Part shown: positions 9,284-18,164 of the stretch, piece after piece
Numbering within the stretch: position 1 is the stretch's first letter
Layout of the letters: each line of letters opens with the position of its first letter
From: Janthinobacterium lividum
Lineage (GTDB): Bacteria; Pseudomonadota; Gammaproteobacteria; Burkholderiales; Burkholderiaceae_D
Direction: 5' to 3'
Assembly (NCBI RefSeq): GCF_023509035.1
Contig: NZ_CP075583.1
Coordinates: forward strand, 2,108,001-2,172,000
DNA: 64,000 bases
Position numbers and translations under genes: made by a program
The notes under the pieces: generated by a model
Databases searched by the model: none
What the model saw: only the letters and a program-made list of their open reading frames with translations
Told to the model about the DNA's origin: nothing

Positions 9284-12200
9284 ATGGAAATGGTAATGCA
9301 AGAGGCCGGCGCTCCGGCAGGTTCACAGCAAGCGATGCAGCCCGGTCCTGCCTTCGTCCATTTGCGCGTGCACTCGGAGTACTCGATCGTCGATGGCCTG
9401 GTGCGCATCGACGACGTGGTCAAGGCGGCGGCGAAGGACAAGCAGGTGGCGCTGGCCGTCACCGACCTGTCGAACCTGTTTGGCATGGTCAAGTTCTACA
9501 AGGAAGCGCGTGGCAAGGGGATCAAGCCCATCGTCGGCGTCGACGTGTGGATCACGAATGACGACAACCGCGAAAAGCCGTCGCGCTTGCTGCTGCTGGC
9601 GAAGAACCGCATGGGCTATCTGCAACTGTGCGAACTGCTGTCGACGGCCTGGCTGACGAACCAGTACAAGGGCCGCGCCGAACTGCGTATCGAGTGGCTG
9701 CAGGCGCTGGCGACGAATACCTATGAGCTGTATCCGGGCGAAAGCGCGGCCGATGGCTTGATCGTGCTGTCCGGCGCGCACTTCGGCGATGTCGGTATTG
9801 CTATCGAGAATGGCAACCTGGCCCTGGCCGAACGCAACGCCCAACGCTGGGCCGAGATTTTTCCCGGCCATTTCTATGTTGAGATCCAGCGCGGCGGCCA
9901 GGCCAACCAGGAAGCGCAGGTGCGCCACGCGGTGGCCCTGGCGGCCAAGCTCGGTTTACCCGTGGTGGCCACGCATCCCGTGCAATTCATTTCCCCTGAG
10001 GAATTTATTGCCCACGAAGCCAGGACCTGTATCGCCGAAGGCGAAATGCTGGCCAACGCCAAGCGCGTAAAACGTTTTAACGACAGTCAGCGCTTCCTGT
10101 CGCAGGCCGACATGGCGGAATTGTTCGCCGACTTGCCGGCCGCGCTGGCCAATTCCGTGGAAATCGCCAAGCGCTGCAACCTGACCCTGACCCTGGGCAA
10201 GCCGCAATTGCCGAATTTCCCCACGCCGCCCGGCATGACGATCGACCAGTTCCTCGTCGCCGAATCGCAGGCTGGCCTGGAAAAGCGTTTGATCCAGCTG
10301 TATCCGGACCCGGAACGGCGCGAAAAGGAGCGCCCGCGCTACGAGTCGCGCTTGAAATTCGAGACGGACACGATTTGCAACATGAAATTCCCCGGCTACT
10401 TCCTGATCGTGGCCGAGTTTATCCAGTGGGCCAAGGAAAACGGCGTGCCCGTCGGCCCGGGCCGCGGTTCGGGTGCAGGTTCGCTGGTGGCGTATTCGCT
10501 GCTCATTACCGACCTGGACCCATTGCAGTACAACCTGCTGTTCGAGCGCTTCTTGAATCCCGAACGGGTCTCGATGCCCGACTTCGATATTGACTTTTGC
10601 CAGGAAGGGCGCGACAGAGTCATCCAGCACGTCAAGGATTTGTATGGCAAGGAGGCCGTTTCGCAGATCGCCACCTTCGGTACCATGGCGGCCAAGGGCG
10701 CGATCCGCGACGTCGGCCGCGTGATGGACTTCGGCTACAACTTCTGCGACGGCATCTCCAAGCTGATCCCGTTCAAGCCGGGCAAACCCGTGTCGATCGC
10801 CGACGCCATCGAGGAGGAACCGCTGCTCAAGGAGCGCCTGGAAAACGAGGAAGAGGTCAAGCAACTGCTGGACCTGGCGCAGCAAGTCGAAGGCATCACG
10901 CGCAATATCGGCATGCACGCGGGGGGCGTCCTGATTGCACCCGGCAAGCTGACGGATTTCTGCCCGCTGTACACGCAGGGCGGGGATTCCGGCGTCGTAT
11001 CGCAGTACGACAAGGATGACGTGGAAGCCGTCGGCCTCGTGAAGTTCGACTTCTTGGGTCTGACGACCCTGACGATTCTCGACCGCGCCGTGCGCTACAT
11101 CAAGCAGCTCGATCCCGCGCAAGCGAACTTTGACCTGGCGACCTTGCCGCTGAACGACAAGCCATCGTATGACTTGCTGACCAAGGCCAAGACCGTGGCC
11201 GTGTTCCAGCTCGAGTCGCGCGGCATGCAGGGCATGCTGAAAGACGCGCGTCCCGACCGTTTCGAAGACATTATCGCGCTCGTGGCCTTGTACCGTCCCG
11301 GTCCGATGGACCTGATTCCCGACTTCTGCAAACGCAAGCACGGCGAACGTTTCGATTATCCCGATCCGCGCACGGAATCGATTCTGTCCGAAACCTACGG
11401 CATCATGGTGTATCAGGAGCAGGTGATGCAGATGGCGCAGATCGTCGGCGGCTACTCGCTGGGCGGCGCCGACATGTTGCGCCGCGCCATGGGTAAAAAG
11501 AAGGCCGAGGAAATGGCCGAGCACCGCGAGATCTTCCGTGCCGGTGCGGCGAAAGACGGCTTGACGGCGGAAAAGGCCGACGAGATCTTCGACTTGATGG
11601 AAAAGTTCGCCGGCTACGGTTTCAACAAATCGCACGCCGCCGCCTACGCTCTGCTGTCGTACCACACGGCTTACCTGAAAGCGCACCACACGGCCGCCTT
11701 CATGGCTGCCAACTTGTCGCTGGCCATGGATGACACGGACAAGATCAAGATCCTGGTGGAAGACTCGCTGGAAATCTGCAAGCTGACCTTGTTGCCGCCG
11801 GATATCAACGAATCCGATTACCGCTTCATGCCGAGCGGTGCAGCGCCGTCCGTGAGCGGCAAGAAAGTCACGCAGATCCGCTATGGCCTGGGCGCCGTGA
11901 AGGGTTCGGGCCAGAATGCCATCGAAGCCATCATCGCCGCGCGCGAGGCGGGCGGGCCGTTCACGAGCTTGTTCGACTTCTGCAAGCGCGTGGACAAGAA
12001 GCAGATCAACCGCCGCACCATCGAGTCCCTGATCCGCAGCGGCGCTTTCGACTGCCTGAAGGTCGACCGCGCCATCCTGCTCGCGTCCGTGGCGTTCGCC
12101 ATGGAATGCGCCGACCAGGCCGCCAAGGCGGCCAACCAGGTAAGCCTGTTCGGCGGCGACGACAGCGACATGGTGGCGCCGCCCGAGTACGTCAAAGTAC

Positions 12201-12835
12201 CCGTGTGGACTGATAAACAGCGCCTGACGGAAGAAAAGATCGCGCTGGGCTTTTACCTGTCCGGCCATTTGTTCGACTCGTATGCGCCCGAGGCGCGCCG
12301 TTTTGCGCGCACGAAATTGTCGGAACTGTCGCCGTCGCGCGAGCCGCGCATGATGGCGGGCGTCATCACGGGCTTGCGCACGCAGATGACGCAGCGCGGC
12401 AAGATTCTCATCGTCACGCTCGATGACAAGAGCGGCACGGTGGAAGTGACGGTGTACGGCGAATTGTTCGACGCCAACCGGAAAATCTTCAAGGAAGATG
12501 AATTCCTGGCCGTCGTGGGCAAGGTGTCGGAAGACCGTTTTTCGGGCGGTTTGCGCATCACGGCCGAGAGCGCCTTCGACATCATCGCCGCGCGTGTGCA
12601 GTATGGCCGCCAGCTGGGCCTGACCTTGCCGGCCACCCTGGACGCCAAGCGCATCCGTGACGTGATCCTGCCGCACCGCGCCGACACGGGCTTGCCGATA
12701 GCCGCGCGGGTCAGCCCGCAAGGCGTCAGTTGCGTGCTGCAGTTTGGTGACGAGTGGAAAGTGGCGCCATCGGATGAATTGCAGATGGCGCTGGAGCAAA
12801 TGCTGGGTGCGCAAGAAGTGGCGGTCGAATACTGA
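9284..12835 (+). CDS. dnaE: DNA polymerase III alpha subunit
   Basis: Catalytic subunit of the replicative polymerase, about 1183 residues as usual. Domains in order: PHP domain from the start ([13 protein letters not shown]), polymerase palm with the catalytic aspartates in [14 protein letters not shown] near residue 432, fingers and HhH region ([15 protein letters not shown]), and a C-terminal OB fold ([18 protein letters not shown]). Three ATG codons lie close together (9284, 9290, 9296) behind an AGGA, so the exact start is uncertain by four codons. It is single, with a strong terminator immediately after. Confidence 0.97.
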   Translation: MEMVMQEAGAPAGSQQAMQPGPAFVHLRVHSEYSIVDGLVRIDDVVKAAAKDKQVALAVTDLSNLFGMVKFYKEARGKGIKPIVGVDVWITNDDNREKPSRLLLLAKNRMGYLQLCELLSTAWLTNQYKGRAELRIEWLQALATNTYELYPGESAADGLIVLSGAHFGDVGIAIENGNLALAERNAQRWAEIFPGHFYVEIQRGGQANQEAQVRHAVALAAKLGLPVVATHPVQFISPEEFIAHEARTCIAEGEMLANAKRVKRFNDSQRFLSQADMAELFADLPAALANSVEIAKRCNLTLTLGKPQLPNFPTPPGMTIDQFLVAESQAGLEKRLIQLYPDPERREKERPRYESRLKFETDTICNMKFPGYFLIVAEFIQWAKENGVPVGPGRGSGAGSLVAYSLLITDLDPLQYNLLFERFLNPERVSMPDFDIDFCQEGRDRVIQHVKDLYGKEAVSQIATFGTMAAKGAIRDVGRVMDFGYNFCDGISKLIPFKPGKPVSIADAIEEEPLLKERLENEEEVKQLLDLAQQVEGITRNIGMHAGGVLIAPGKLTDFCPLYTQGGDSGVVSQYDKDDVEAVGLVKFDFLGLTTLTILDRAVRYIKQLDPAQANFDLATLPLNDKPSYDLLTKAKTVAVFQLESRGMQGMLKDARPDRFEDIIALVALYRPGPMDLIPDFCKRKHGERFDYPDPRTESILSETYGIMVYQEQVMQMAQIVGGYSLGGADMLRRAMGKKKAEEMAEHREIFRAGAAKDGLTAEKADEIFDLMEKFAGYGFNKSHAAAYALLSYHTAYLKAHHTAAFMAANLSLAMDDTDKIKILVEDSLEICKLTLLPPDINESDYRFMPSGAAPSVSGKKVTQIRYGLGAVKGSGQNAIEAIIAAREAGGPFTSLFDFCKRVDKKQINRRTIESLIRSGAFDCLKVDRAILLASVAFAMECADQAAKAANQVSLFGGDDSDMVAPPEYVKVPVWTDKQRLTEEKIALGFYLSGHLFDSYAPEARRFARTKLSELSPSREPRMMAGVITGLRTQMTQRGKILIVTLDDKSGTVEVTVYGELFDANRKIFKEDEFLAVVGKVSEDRFSGGLRITAESAFDIIAARVQYGRQLGLTLPATLDAKRIRDVILPHRADTGLPIAARVSPQGVSCVLQFGDEWKVAPSDELQMALEQMLGAQEVAVEY

Positions 12836-12860
12836 CCGGCACCGCCCGGCGCATACAGCA

Positions 12861-12897
12861 AAGCCAAACCGCAGACATGCTGGTTTGGCTTTTTTTT
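12861..12897 (+). terminator. Rho-independent terminator of dnaE
   Basis: AAGCCAAACC (12861-12870) pairs with GGTTTGGCTT (12882-12891) around an 11-base loop, followed by a run of T to 12897. It lies 25 bases after the dnaE stop. Confidence 0.9.
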
Positions 12898-12900
12898 CGT

Positions 12901-13131
12901 TTACATGTCTTTCAGGCCCGTGATCGCATAGCCCTTGGCGGCGATCTGCTGGTGCGGCTGTTCAATATGGTAGTTGGGCAAGGCTTTGGCATCGTCGGCC
13001 ACTTCGCTGGCGCGTACTTCCAACTGCCAGTCGGTATTGGTAACTTCTTCTGGAATGAGCTTGCCTTCCGGCACGGCGAGGTAGGAAAAAATGCCGTCGT
13101 GCTCGGCCCGGCGGTAGATGTCTACACGCAT
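12901..13131 (-). CDS. Small conserved hypothetical protein, DUF6139-like
   Basis: A 76-residue soluble acidic protein beginning MRVDIYRRAEHDGIFSYLAV. It has no signal peptide or membrane segment. A perfect AGGAGG lies six bases before the ATG, so it is very likely expressed. The composition and the ending KGYAITGLKDM recall the DUF6139 family of Burkholderiales, a recollection I could not verify. Function unknown. It converges on dnaE, separated only by the dnaE terminator. Confidence 0.8.
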   Translation of the reverse strand: MRVDIYRRAEHDGIFSYLAVPEGKLIPEEVTNTDWQLEVRASEVADDAKALPNYHIEQPHQQIAAKGYAITGLKDM

Positions 13132-13307
13132 GAATGCCTCCTAGTAAGCGTTGGGGGAACCGGCGCACCGCAGTGCATACCGATAGTGCTAGCGTAACAG
13201 GATTGGGCGGCGCATGGGTTGAAGCGTGTGCTGCAAGAGGAGCGGTGGTGCGGCAATGATGGCGAATAACGACGCGGGGGCGGGGCGTCGTGCGGGGGGC
13301 GGGGGCC

Positions 13308-14306
13308 TCAGGCGACAGCGGAAGCGTAGTCGTCGTCTTCCAGATCGGCCGATTGCCGTACATTGTTTGCGGTTGCCGCAGTGCCTGCCGTGGCGACCTG
13401 CACCGGGCTGCGATGGGCGTCGAGGCCGCTACGCAAGCTGCTGATCATGGCCAGCGTCAGTTCGTGGCGTTTGCGTGCTTCCGAGCGCTTCTTCGAGGGA
13501 ATGTCTTCCAGGGCAGGCAGGGGCAAGTTTTCGCATGGCAGCTCAAAATCGCCATCCTTGCGTGCCTGGGCGCCGAGTTCTTGCCATAAGGCATTGTAGT
13601 CGGCGAACAAACGGCCCTTTTTTGCGGAATGATGGACGGCGCGGTTGGCGTTGCCTACCAGTACCATGTTGCGGCAGCCATGTTCATGTCCCAGCTGGCG
13701 CACCAGGCGCACCATCAGGGCCTTGGGGCGCATGCCATGCAAGTCACGCGTTGCCTCGCGTACACGGCGCAAGCCTTCCGCGCCACGCGGACCCTGGAGG
13801 CAACCGATGCCTACGCCCATGCTGGCGCGCGTGCGGGAACCGAAAAAGGTAAACGCGACTGAATAGATCACGTCATCGCCGCGCGCCAGTTGCAAGACCA
13901 TCTCGCCTTCGCGGTCCATCGGTTGTAGCGAACACAGCTGCAGGTGGTAGGGTGCGCCCGATTTTCCCGGCACGGAACCCAGCCGTACCGGCGCGCGCGC
14001 CGCCTGCGTCATCAACTTGCCCCAGCCTTCTTGCAGGATGAAATGATAGTGCTCGACCAGCAAGGTGACGCGCTGGCGGCACGACAGGTTCGTGCTCAGG
14101 TAATGACGGTACACCTTGTGCATCATGCGCGGATAGGCTTGCAGCAAGTCCTGGAACACGGGATGGGAATTAAGCAGCTGCAGCCAGATGCGCGTCTGCT
14201 GGCGCTGCAGCTGTGCCCGCAATTGCAGCTTGAGCAGCTCGCGCACGCGTGACATGCCTGGCGGCATATTGCTCAGGCCCGCGTGCAGGGTAATAGCTTG
14301 TGTCAT
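13308..14306 (-). CDS. VirK/YbjX family protein (DUF535)
   Basis: A 332-residue member of the DUF535 family, which includes Shigella VirK and Salmonella YbjX, linked to envelope integrity and antimicrobial-peptide resistance. Seen: the family-typical N-terminal stretch NSHPVFQDLLQAYPRMMHKVYRHYL, the central FTFFGSRTRASMGVGIGCLQG, and HHSAKKGRLFADYNALWQELG near residue 230. The last 50 residues are low-complexity. ATG at 14306 is used because the codon before it is TTG and no better start is seen. There is no clear operon partner. The next gene upstream on the same strand is the universal-stress-like protein. Confidence 0.85.
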   Translation of the reverse strand: MTQAITLHAGLSNMPPGMSRVRELLKLQLRAQLQRQQTRIWLQLLNSHPVFQDLLQAYPRMMHKVYRHYLSTNLSCRQRVTLLVEHYHFILQEGWGKLMTQAARAPVRLGSVPGKSGAPYHLQLCSLQPMDREGEMVLQLARGDDVIYSVAFTFFGSRTRASMGVGIGCLQGPRGAEGLRRVREATRDLHGMRPKALMVRLVRQLGHEHGCRNMVLVGNANRAVHHSAKKGRLFADYNALWQELGAQARKDGDFELPCENLPLPALEDIPSKKRSEARKRHELTLAMISSLRSGLDAHRSPVQVATAGTAATANNVRQSADLEDDDYASAVA

Positions 14307-14352
14307 CAAAGAATTTCCATGTGTATGTGGATGGCCGGGCGCCGGCGGCGCT

Positions 14353-14907
14353 TCACGCAGGTGGCGGCCCGCTCATGCCGTCGGTATCGGCCAGCAATAC
14401 CGTGGCGCTGCGCGTGGCGCGCGCCAGCTTGCGCGCCAGCGCACCGGCAAAGCGGCGCTGCCAGGGACTGTGACGCAGGGCCGGCAGGACGATTTCGTGG
14501 CAACCAAGCAGTTCAGCTGTATCGAGGATCGTAAACAGCAGCTCGCCGGCAAAAATATGGGTGCTGAAGGCGAGCTGCGAACGGCTCAGATACAGTCCCG
14601 CCTCGTACATCATCTGCTGCGTGGCCGGATCCAGCGCATGGCATTCACCGGCATCGTGCCGGGGCAAGCCATCGGTCCGGCGCGGTGGCGCCGGGGTCAC
14701 GTGCAGCAGGCTGACGCTGACCTGGATACCCCATTCCTGCAGGCGCCTGGCGTAGCGCGCGCCGTAGATGATGTCGCTGGCGCGCTTGACGGGCAAGAGC
14801 AGCAGCAAGGTATCCTGGCCCGGCTTGCCGCCCGCGTCCGCGGCGCTGTCCGGGGCGCGGTGACGTTGCGGGGCAAGGCGCGATGCATGCATGCTTGGGA
14901 TGGCCAT
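14353..14907 (-). CDS. Universal stress protein-like protein
   Basis: A 184-residue protein with one UspA-like domain: LLLLLPVKRASDIIYGARYARRLQEWG at the start, an alternating beta/alpha body, and a final strand ATVLLADTDG. The usual ATP-binding signature G-2X-G-9X-G(S/T) near the C-terminus is absent. The matching stretch reads PALRHSPWQRRFAGALARKL, so this is likely a non-nucleotide-binding variant. ATG 14907 is the longest start, and a second ATG five codons in is possible. Role unknown. Confidence 0.65.
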   Translation of the reverse strand: MAIPSMHASRLAPQRHRAPDSAADAGGKPGQDTLLLLLPVKRASDIIYGARYARRLQEWGIQVSVSLLHVTPAPPRRTDGLPRHDAGECHALDPATQQMMYEAGLYLSRSQLAFSTHIFAGELLFTILDTAELLGCHEIVLPALRHSPWQRRFAGALARKLARATRSATVLLADTDGMSGPPPA

Positions 14908-14995
14908 AGTCGGAAAACCAAGTCATCTTATCCATGCCCTCACCCCCTGTAAATTGGCGAAACAGCGTACGGGTTCCCCTTATGCCCCCTCTGTT

Positions 14996-15817
14996 TTAAT
15001 AGCGGTAGGTGACATACACGGCGCCGATCGGGGACGTCTTGCGCTGCACGATGGGGCTCTTGGCCGCGTCGCCCAGGCGGCGCTCGACGCCGACCAGGGT
15101 ATTGATACCCCAGCGCGCATCGAAGCGGTGCTCCCAGTTGACCGTGGCCTGGGCTTCATAGAAACCGCCTTTGGGCGTGTGTTGCTTGAACGAGGTATTT
15201 GCTGCCTGGGTGGCCGTCACGCCATACATGGTCTGCACGTACTTGCGCTCGCCCCAGCCCAGCTGGCCGCCGATGCTCACGCTGTCCTTCTGCATGCCCT
15301 TGGCATCGGACCTGCCGTAAATCTGGCCTGTCGCGCCGAAATGTACGTTTGCGCCATTTTCGCGATTCGACAGGGGAATATCGCTCGACACGCTCAGCGA
15401 CAGGCCCGGCAATGGCGAATAGCCCGCGCTGAGCAGGGCGCTGGCGTTGCCCTTGACTTCGCCCATGCCTTTCAGGTAGTCGTCGCCGCCGAAGCCGTTG
15501 ACCCCCGTGCGCTTGTGGTCTTCGCGGTTGCCGCGGTAGCCCAGGGCCGCGCTGTAACTGAAGGGCCCGGCCTGGCCGCCATAGCCGATGCCGCGCGAGG
15601 TGCTGATGAACAGGCCATTGGCCATGGCGTAATCGAGGATGATCAGGGGCGCGGCCGACAGCTTGTTGGAGCCGGAATAGCTGGATACGGCGGCGACACC
15701 GCCGCCGATGGTGAAAACATTTTCCGCAGGCGGTTCGGCCGCCGCAGCGGCCAGGGGGTTCAAGCTCAGGCCAAAGGCCAGTGCCAGCGAGGTCAACAAG
15801 GTTGTAGATGCGTGCAT
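14996..15817 (-). CDS. MipA/OmpV family outer-membrane protein
   Basis: A 273-residue outer-membrane beta-barrel of the MltA-interacting/OmpV family. It has a signal peptide (LLTSLALAFGLSLNPLAAAAA, cleavage near residue 27), Gly- and aromatic-rich beta-strand repeats, the family-typical early segment GGGVAAVSSYSGS, and a final strand ending VYVTYRY with a C-terminal aromatic residue. ATG 15817 is chosen for the signal peptide and an upstream GGAA. It is divergent from an OmpR-type two-component pair, an arrangement common for this family, suggesting that system controls it. A candidate binding repeat lies in the shared 157-base gap. Confidence 0.9.
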   Translation of the reverse strand: MHASTTLLTSLALAFGLSLNPLAAAAAEPPAENVFTIGGGVAAVSSYSGSNKLSAAPLIILDYAMANGLFISTSRGIGYGGQAGPFSYSAALGYRGNREDHKRTGVNGFGGDDYLKGMGEVKGNASALLSAGYSPLPGLSLSVSSDIPLSNRENGANVHFGATGQIYGRSDAKGMQKDSVSIGGQLGWGERKYVQTMYGVTATQAANTSFKQHTPKGGFYEAQATVNWEHRFDARWGINTLVGVERRLGDAAKSPIVQRKTSPIGAVYVTYRY

Positions 15818-15910
15818 GGAGTTTTCCGTCAGGTGGAGAACCGAGTCCGGAGTGGCTCGATTGACTGCTGGCAGTATCCATCCTTGCCATGAAGAAAAAA
15901 TGAGCCTTCT

Positions 15911-15927
15911 ATTAAGATTGAATGAAG
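15911..15927 (-). promoter_or_regulatory. PmrA/QseB-like direct repeat between mipA-like gene and the response regulator
   Basis: Read on the minus strand, CTTCAT, five bases (TCAAT), then CTTAAT: two half-sites one base from CTTAAT-N5-CTTAAT, the pattern bound by PmrA/QseB-type regulators. It points toward the MipA/OmpV gene. The site was found by eye and is unproven. Confidence 0.45.
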
Positions 15928-15974
15928 AGCGCTTCTTTACCCATTCTTCAGCTTGCGGTGGTTTAATACTCACC

Positions 15975-16661
15975 ATGAAGATACTGCTGATTGAAGATGA
16001 TATGGACTTGGGCAATGGCGTGCGGATTGCCTTGCGCGACCAGGGCATGCAAGTGGTGTGGGTGCGCAGCCTGGAGGATGCGGCGCGCAGCATCGAGCAC
16101 GACAGTTGCGAACTGGTGTTGCTGGACCTGGGCTTGCCCGATGGCGATGGCCTCGATTTGCTGGCCCGGCTGCGCGCGGCGCGCCTGCCGGTGCTGATCC
16201 TCAGCGCCCGCGATACGCTGGAGCAGCGTTTGCGTGGCCTGGACGGCGGCGCCGACGATTACCTGGTGAAGCCGTTTGTGCTGGCCGAGCTGCTGTCGCG
16301 CGTGCGGGCCCTGGCACGCCGCAGCTATGGCTTCGATGGCGACACCATCGAGTTGCGCGGCCTGCTGCTGCAAGTACCCACGCGCAGGGTCAGCGTGCAT
16401 GGACGGCCCGTGGAGCTCACCGCCAGTGAATATGCTCTGCTGAAGACCTTGCTGATGCGCGCCAACCGGGTCATCACGCGGCGTGTGCTGGAAGAACACA
16501 TCTTGCCCGGCGGACTGGCCAATGCCAGCAATACCCTGGATGTGCATATGGGTAACTTGCGCCGCAAGATAGGCGAAGGTTATATCCGTACCGTACGCGG
16601 CGTTGGCTACGTCATCGACCAGCAGGGCGAGACATCCACCCCGCCGGGTGCTGGCGCATGA
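15975..16661 (+). CDS. OmpR-family response regulator (PmrA/QseB-like)
   Basis: A 228-residue transcription factor. The receiver domain is at 1-115, with the acidic pocket (Glu7, Asp8, Asp9), the phosphoacceptor Asp in LLDLGLPDGDG near residue 52, and the conserved Lys in DDYLVKPF. A winged-helix DNA-binding domain follows (ELTASEYALLKTLL through RTVRGVGYVID). ATG 15975 is the natural start, giving MKILLIEDD. It overlaps the downstream kinase by four bases (ATGA). With that kinase it forms a complete two-component system, divergent from the MipA/OmpV gene. Confidence 0.94.
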   Translation: MKILLIEDDMDLGNGVRIALRDQGMQVVWVRSLEDAARSIEHDSCELVLLDLGLPDGDGLDLLARLRAARLPVLILSARDTLEQRLRGLDGGADDYLVKPFVLAELLSRVRALARRSYGFDGDTIELRGLLLQVPTRRVSVHGRPVELTASEYALLKTLLMRANRVITRRVLEEHILPGGLANASNTLDVHMGNLRRKIGEGYIRTVRGVGYVIDQQGETSTPPGAGA

Positions 16662-18046
16662 TGGGGCGTTTCTGGGCCATGCTGCGCCGGCCTACCCTGG
16701 TGCGCCGCCTGATGATGGCGCAAATGCTGATGCTGACCGTGCTGTGGAGCCTGGCCGTGGCGTATGTGCTGTTCGAGGGGACGAGCGAAGCGAACACGGT
16801 GAGCCGCGGCGTCTTGCACGCCATTATCAGCGTGGCCGATAACCTGGCCGAGCAGCCGCAGCGCCAGGAGCAAAGCTTGCGCGCGATCGACGAAGCCTTG
16901 CGCGAGGAATTTGAAATGGGCCAGGTGCCGGAACTGGCGCCGCGCATCCTGGTCTGGCGCGAAGGCCAGCTGGTCTACAAGTCCCCCGCAGCACCCAGCG
17001 GCATCCGCAGCGCCGGCCCTGAGCAGATGGAAGTGGTGTATATCAAGGGCCAGGCCTGGCGCAGCCGCAGCCTGGTCGAAGGGGCCACCCGCGTGACCGT
17101 GCTGGAAGTGGGCGGCGCCTGGCAATTTTTCGTCACGATCAATTCACGCGGCTATTACCTGCTGCCTTTACTGATCAGCCTGCCGTTCCTGCTGGTGCCG
17201 GCCTGGCTGTCGATCCGCCTTGCCATGCGCCCGTGGCGCAAGGTGGCGCAGGAGGTGGCGGCGCGCGGGCCGCAGGATTTACGTCCTCTGGCGTTCAAGC
17301 CGCCGCATGGCGAACTGGCGGCGCTGGTCGACAATATCAATGCCCTGTTGCAGCGGGTCGATGCCAGCGCCGCGCGCGAACGCAGCTTCATCGCCGATGC
17401 CACGCATGAGCTGCGCACGCCGCTGGCAGCCATGCGCGTGAATGTCGAGGCCTTGCAGGGGCAGGCGCATGATGCGCGCCAGCAAGAGCTGCTGGACGGT
17501 ATCTTGAACAGCGGCAACCGGGCCGCGCGCCTGGTGGGGCAGTTGCTGCAGCTGACGCGCAGCGAAGTGCAGGCGGGCGGGGGCGAGTTGCCGCGGCGCC
17601 AAGCGCTCGATACCTTGCTGCAAGACCGCCTGGCAGCCCTGTCCGGCCTGGCCCAGGCAGGCGATATCGAACTCGAATTGCAAGCCAGCGTCTCGCTCAG
17701 CGTACCCGGACAGCGCGAAAGCCTGGTCTCGCTGATCGACAACCTGGTGGAGAACGCCATCAAGTACAGCCCGCGCGGCAGCAGCGTGACGGTGTCGCTG
17801 CATGCGGAGCGGGGCCAGGCCGTGTTGCATGTGGCCGATCAGGGGCCGGGCATCGCGCCGTCCCTGTATGAACGCGTATTCGACCGCTTTTTCCGTGCGC
17901 CGCAGCAGGCCCAGCCGGGCAGCGGCCTGGGCTTGTCCATCGTCGCTTCCGTCGTGCGCCAGCACGGCGGCACGATTCAGTTGCACAGCGGTAATGGCGG
18001 GCTGGGCTTGCTGGTGGAGGTGCGCTTGCCGCTGGCCGAGGCCTGA
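16658..18046 (+). CDS. Sensor histidine kinase of the OmpR-type pair
   Basis: A 462-residue membrane kinase. There are two transmembrane helices (about 20-42 and 165-190) flanking a periplasmic domain of roughly 120 residues. The HisKA domain has ATHELRTPLAAMRVN (phosphoacceptor His near 249). The ATPase domain has the N box DNLVENAIKYSPRG, G1 DQGPGIA and G2 GSGLGLSI. The layout matches QseC/PmrB kinases. It is translationally coupled to the regulator before it. The ligand is unknown. Its neighbour MipA/OmpV suggests an envelope signal, which is inference. Confidence 0.94.
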   Translation: MMGRFWAMLRRPTLVRRLMMAQMLMLTVLWSLAVAYVLFEGTSEANTVSRGVLHAIISVADNLAEQPQRQEQSLRAIDEALREEFEMGQVPELAPRILVWREGQLVYKSPAAPSGIRSAGPEQMEVVYIKGQAWRSRSLVEGATRVTVLEVGGAWQFFVTINSRGYYLLPLLISLPFLLVPAWLSIRLAMRPWRKVAQEVAARGPQDLRPLAFKPPHGELAALVDNINALLQRVDASAARERSFIADATHELRTPLAAMRVNVEALQGQAHDARQQELLDGILNSGNRAARLVGQLLQLTRSEVQAGGGELPRRQALDTLLQDRLAALSGLAQAGDIELELQASVSLSVPGQRESLVSLIDNLVENAIKYSPRGSSVTVSLHAERGQAVLHVADQGPGIAPSLYERVFDRFFRAPQQAQPGSGLGLSIVASVVRQHGGTIQLHSGNGGLGLLVEVRLPLAEA

Positions 18047-18164
18047 TTGCGCTGGCGCGCCTTGCGACATTGCATGAAGATTATTTCATGTGCCTATAAC
18101 GCAAGATGAGATGGCGTGGCGCACGCTTGCGATGCATAATGCGGGACAGTTAAAAAACACCGTT

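Noticed and set aside
9956..12814. 952-codon open frame antisense to dnaE
   Set aside because: It is wholly inside dnaE, with an Arg/His/Gln-rich composition produced by reversed codons. No motif seen.
13132..13307. Possible small RNA or gene between the DUF6139-like and VirK-like genes
   Set aside because: No hairpin with T run, promoter pair or plausible frame was seen in these 175 bases.
18070..18100. Promoter before the MASE1 kinase (TTGCAT and TATAAC)
   Set aside because: The 19-base spacer and weak -35 make it marginal, and the start codon of the gene is itself uncertain. It is mentioned only with the gene.
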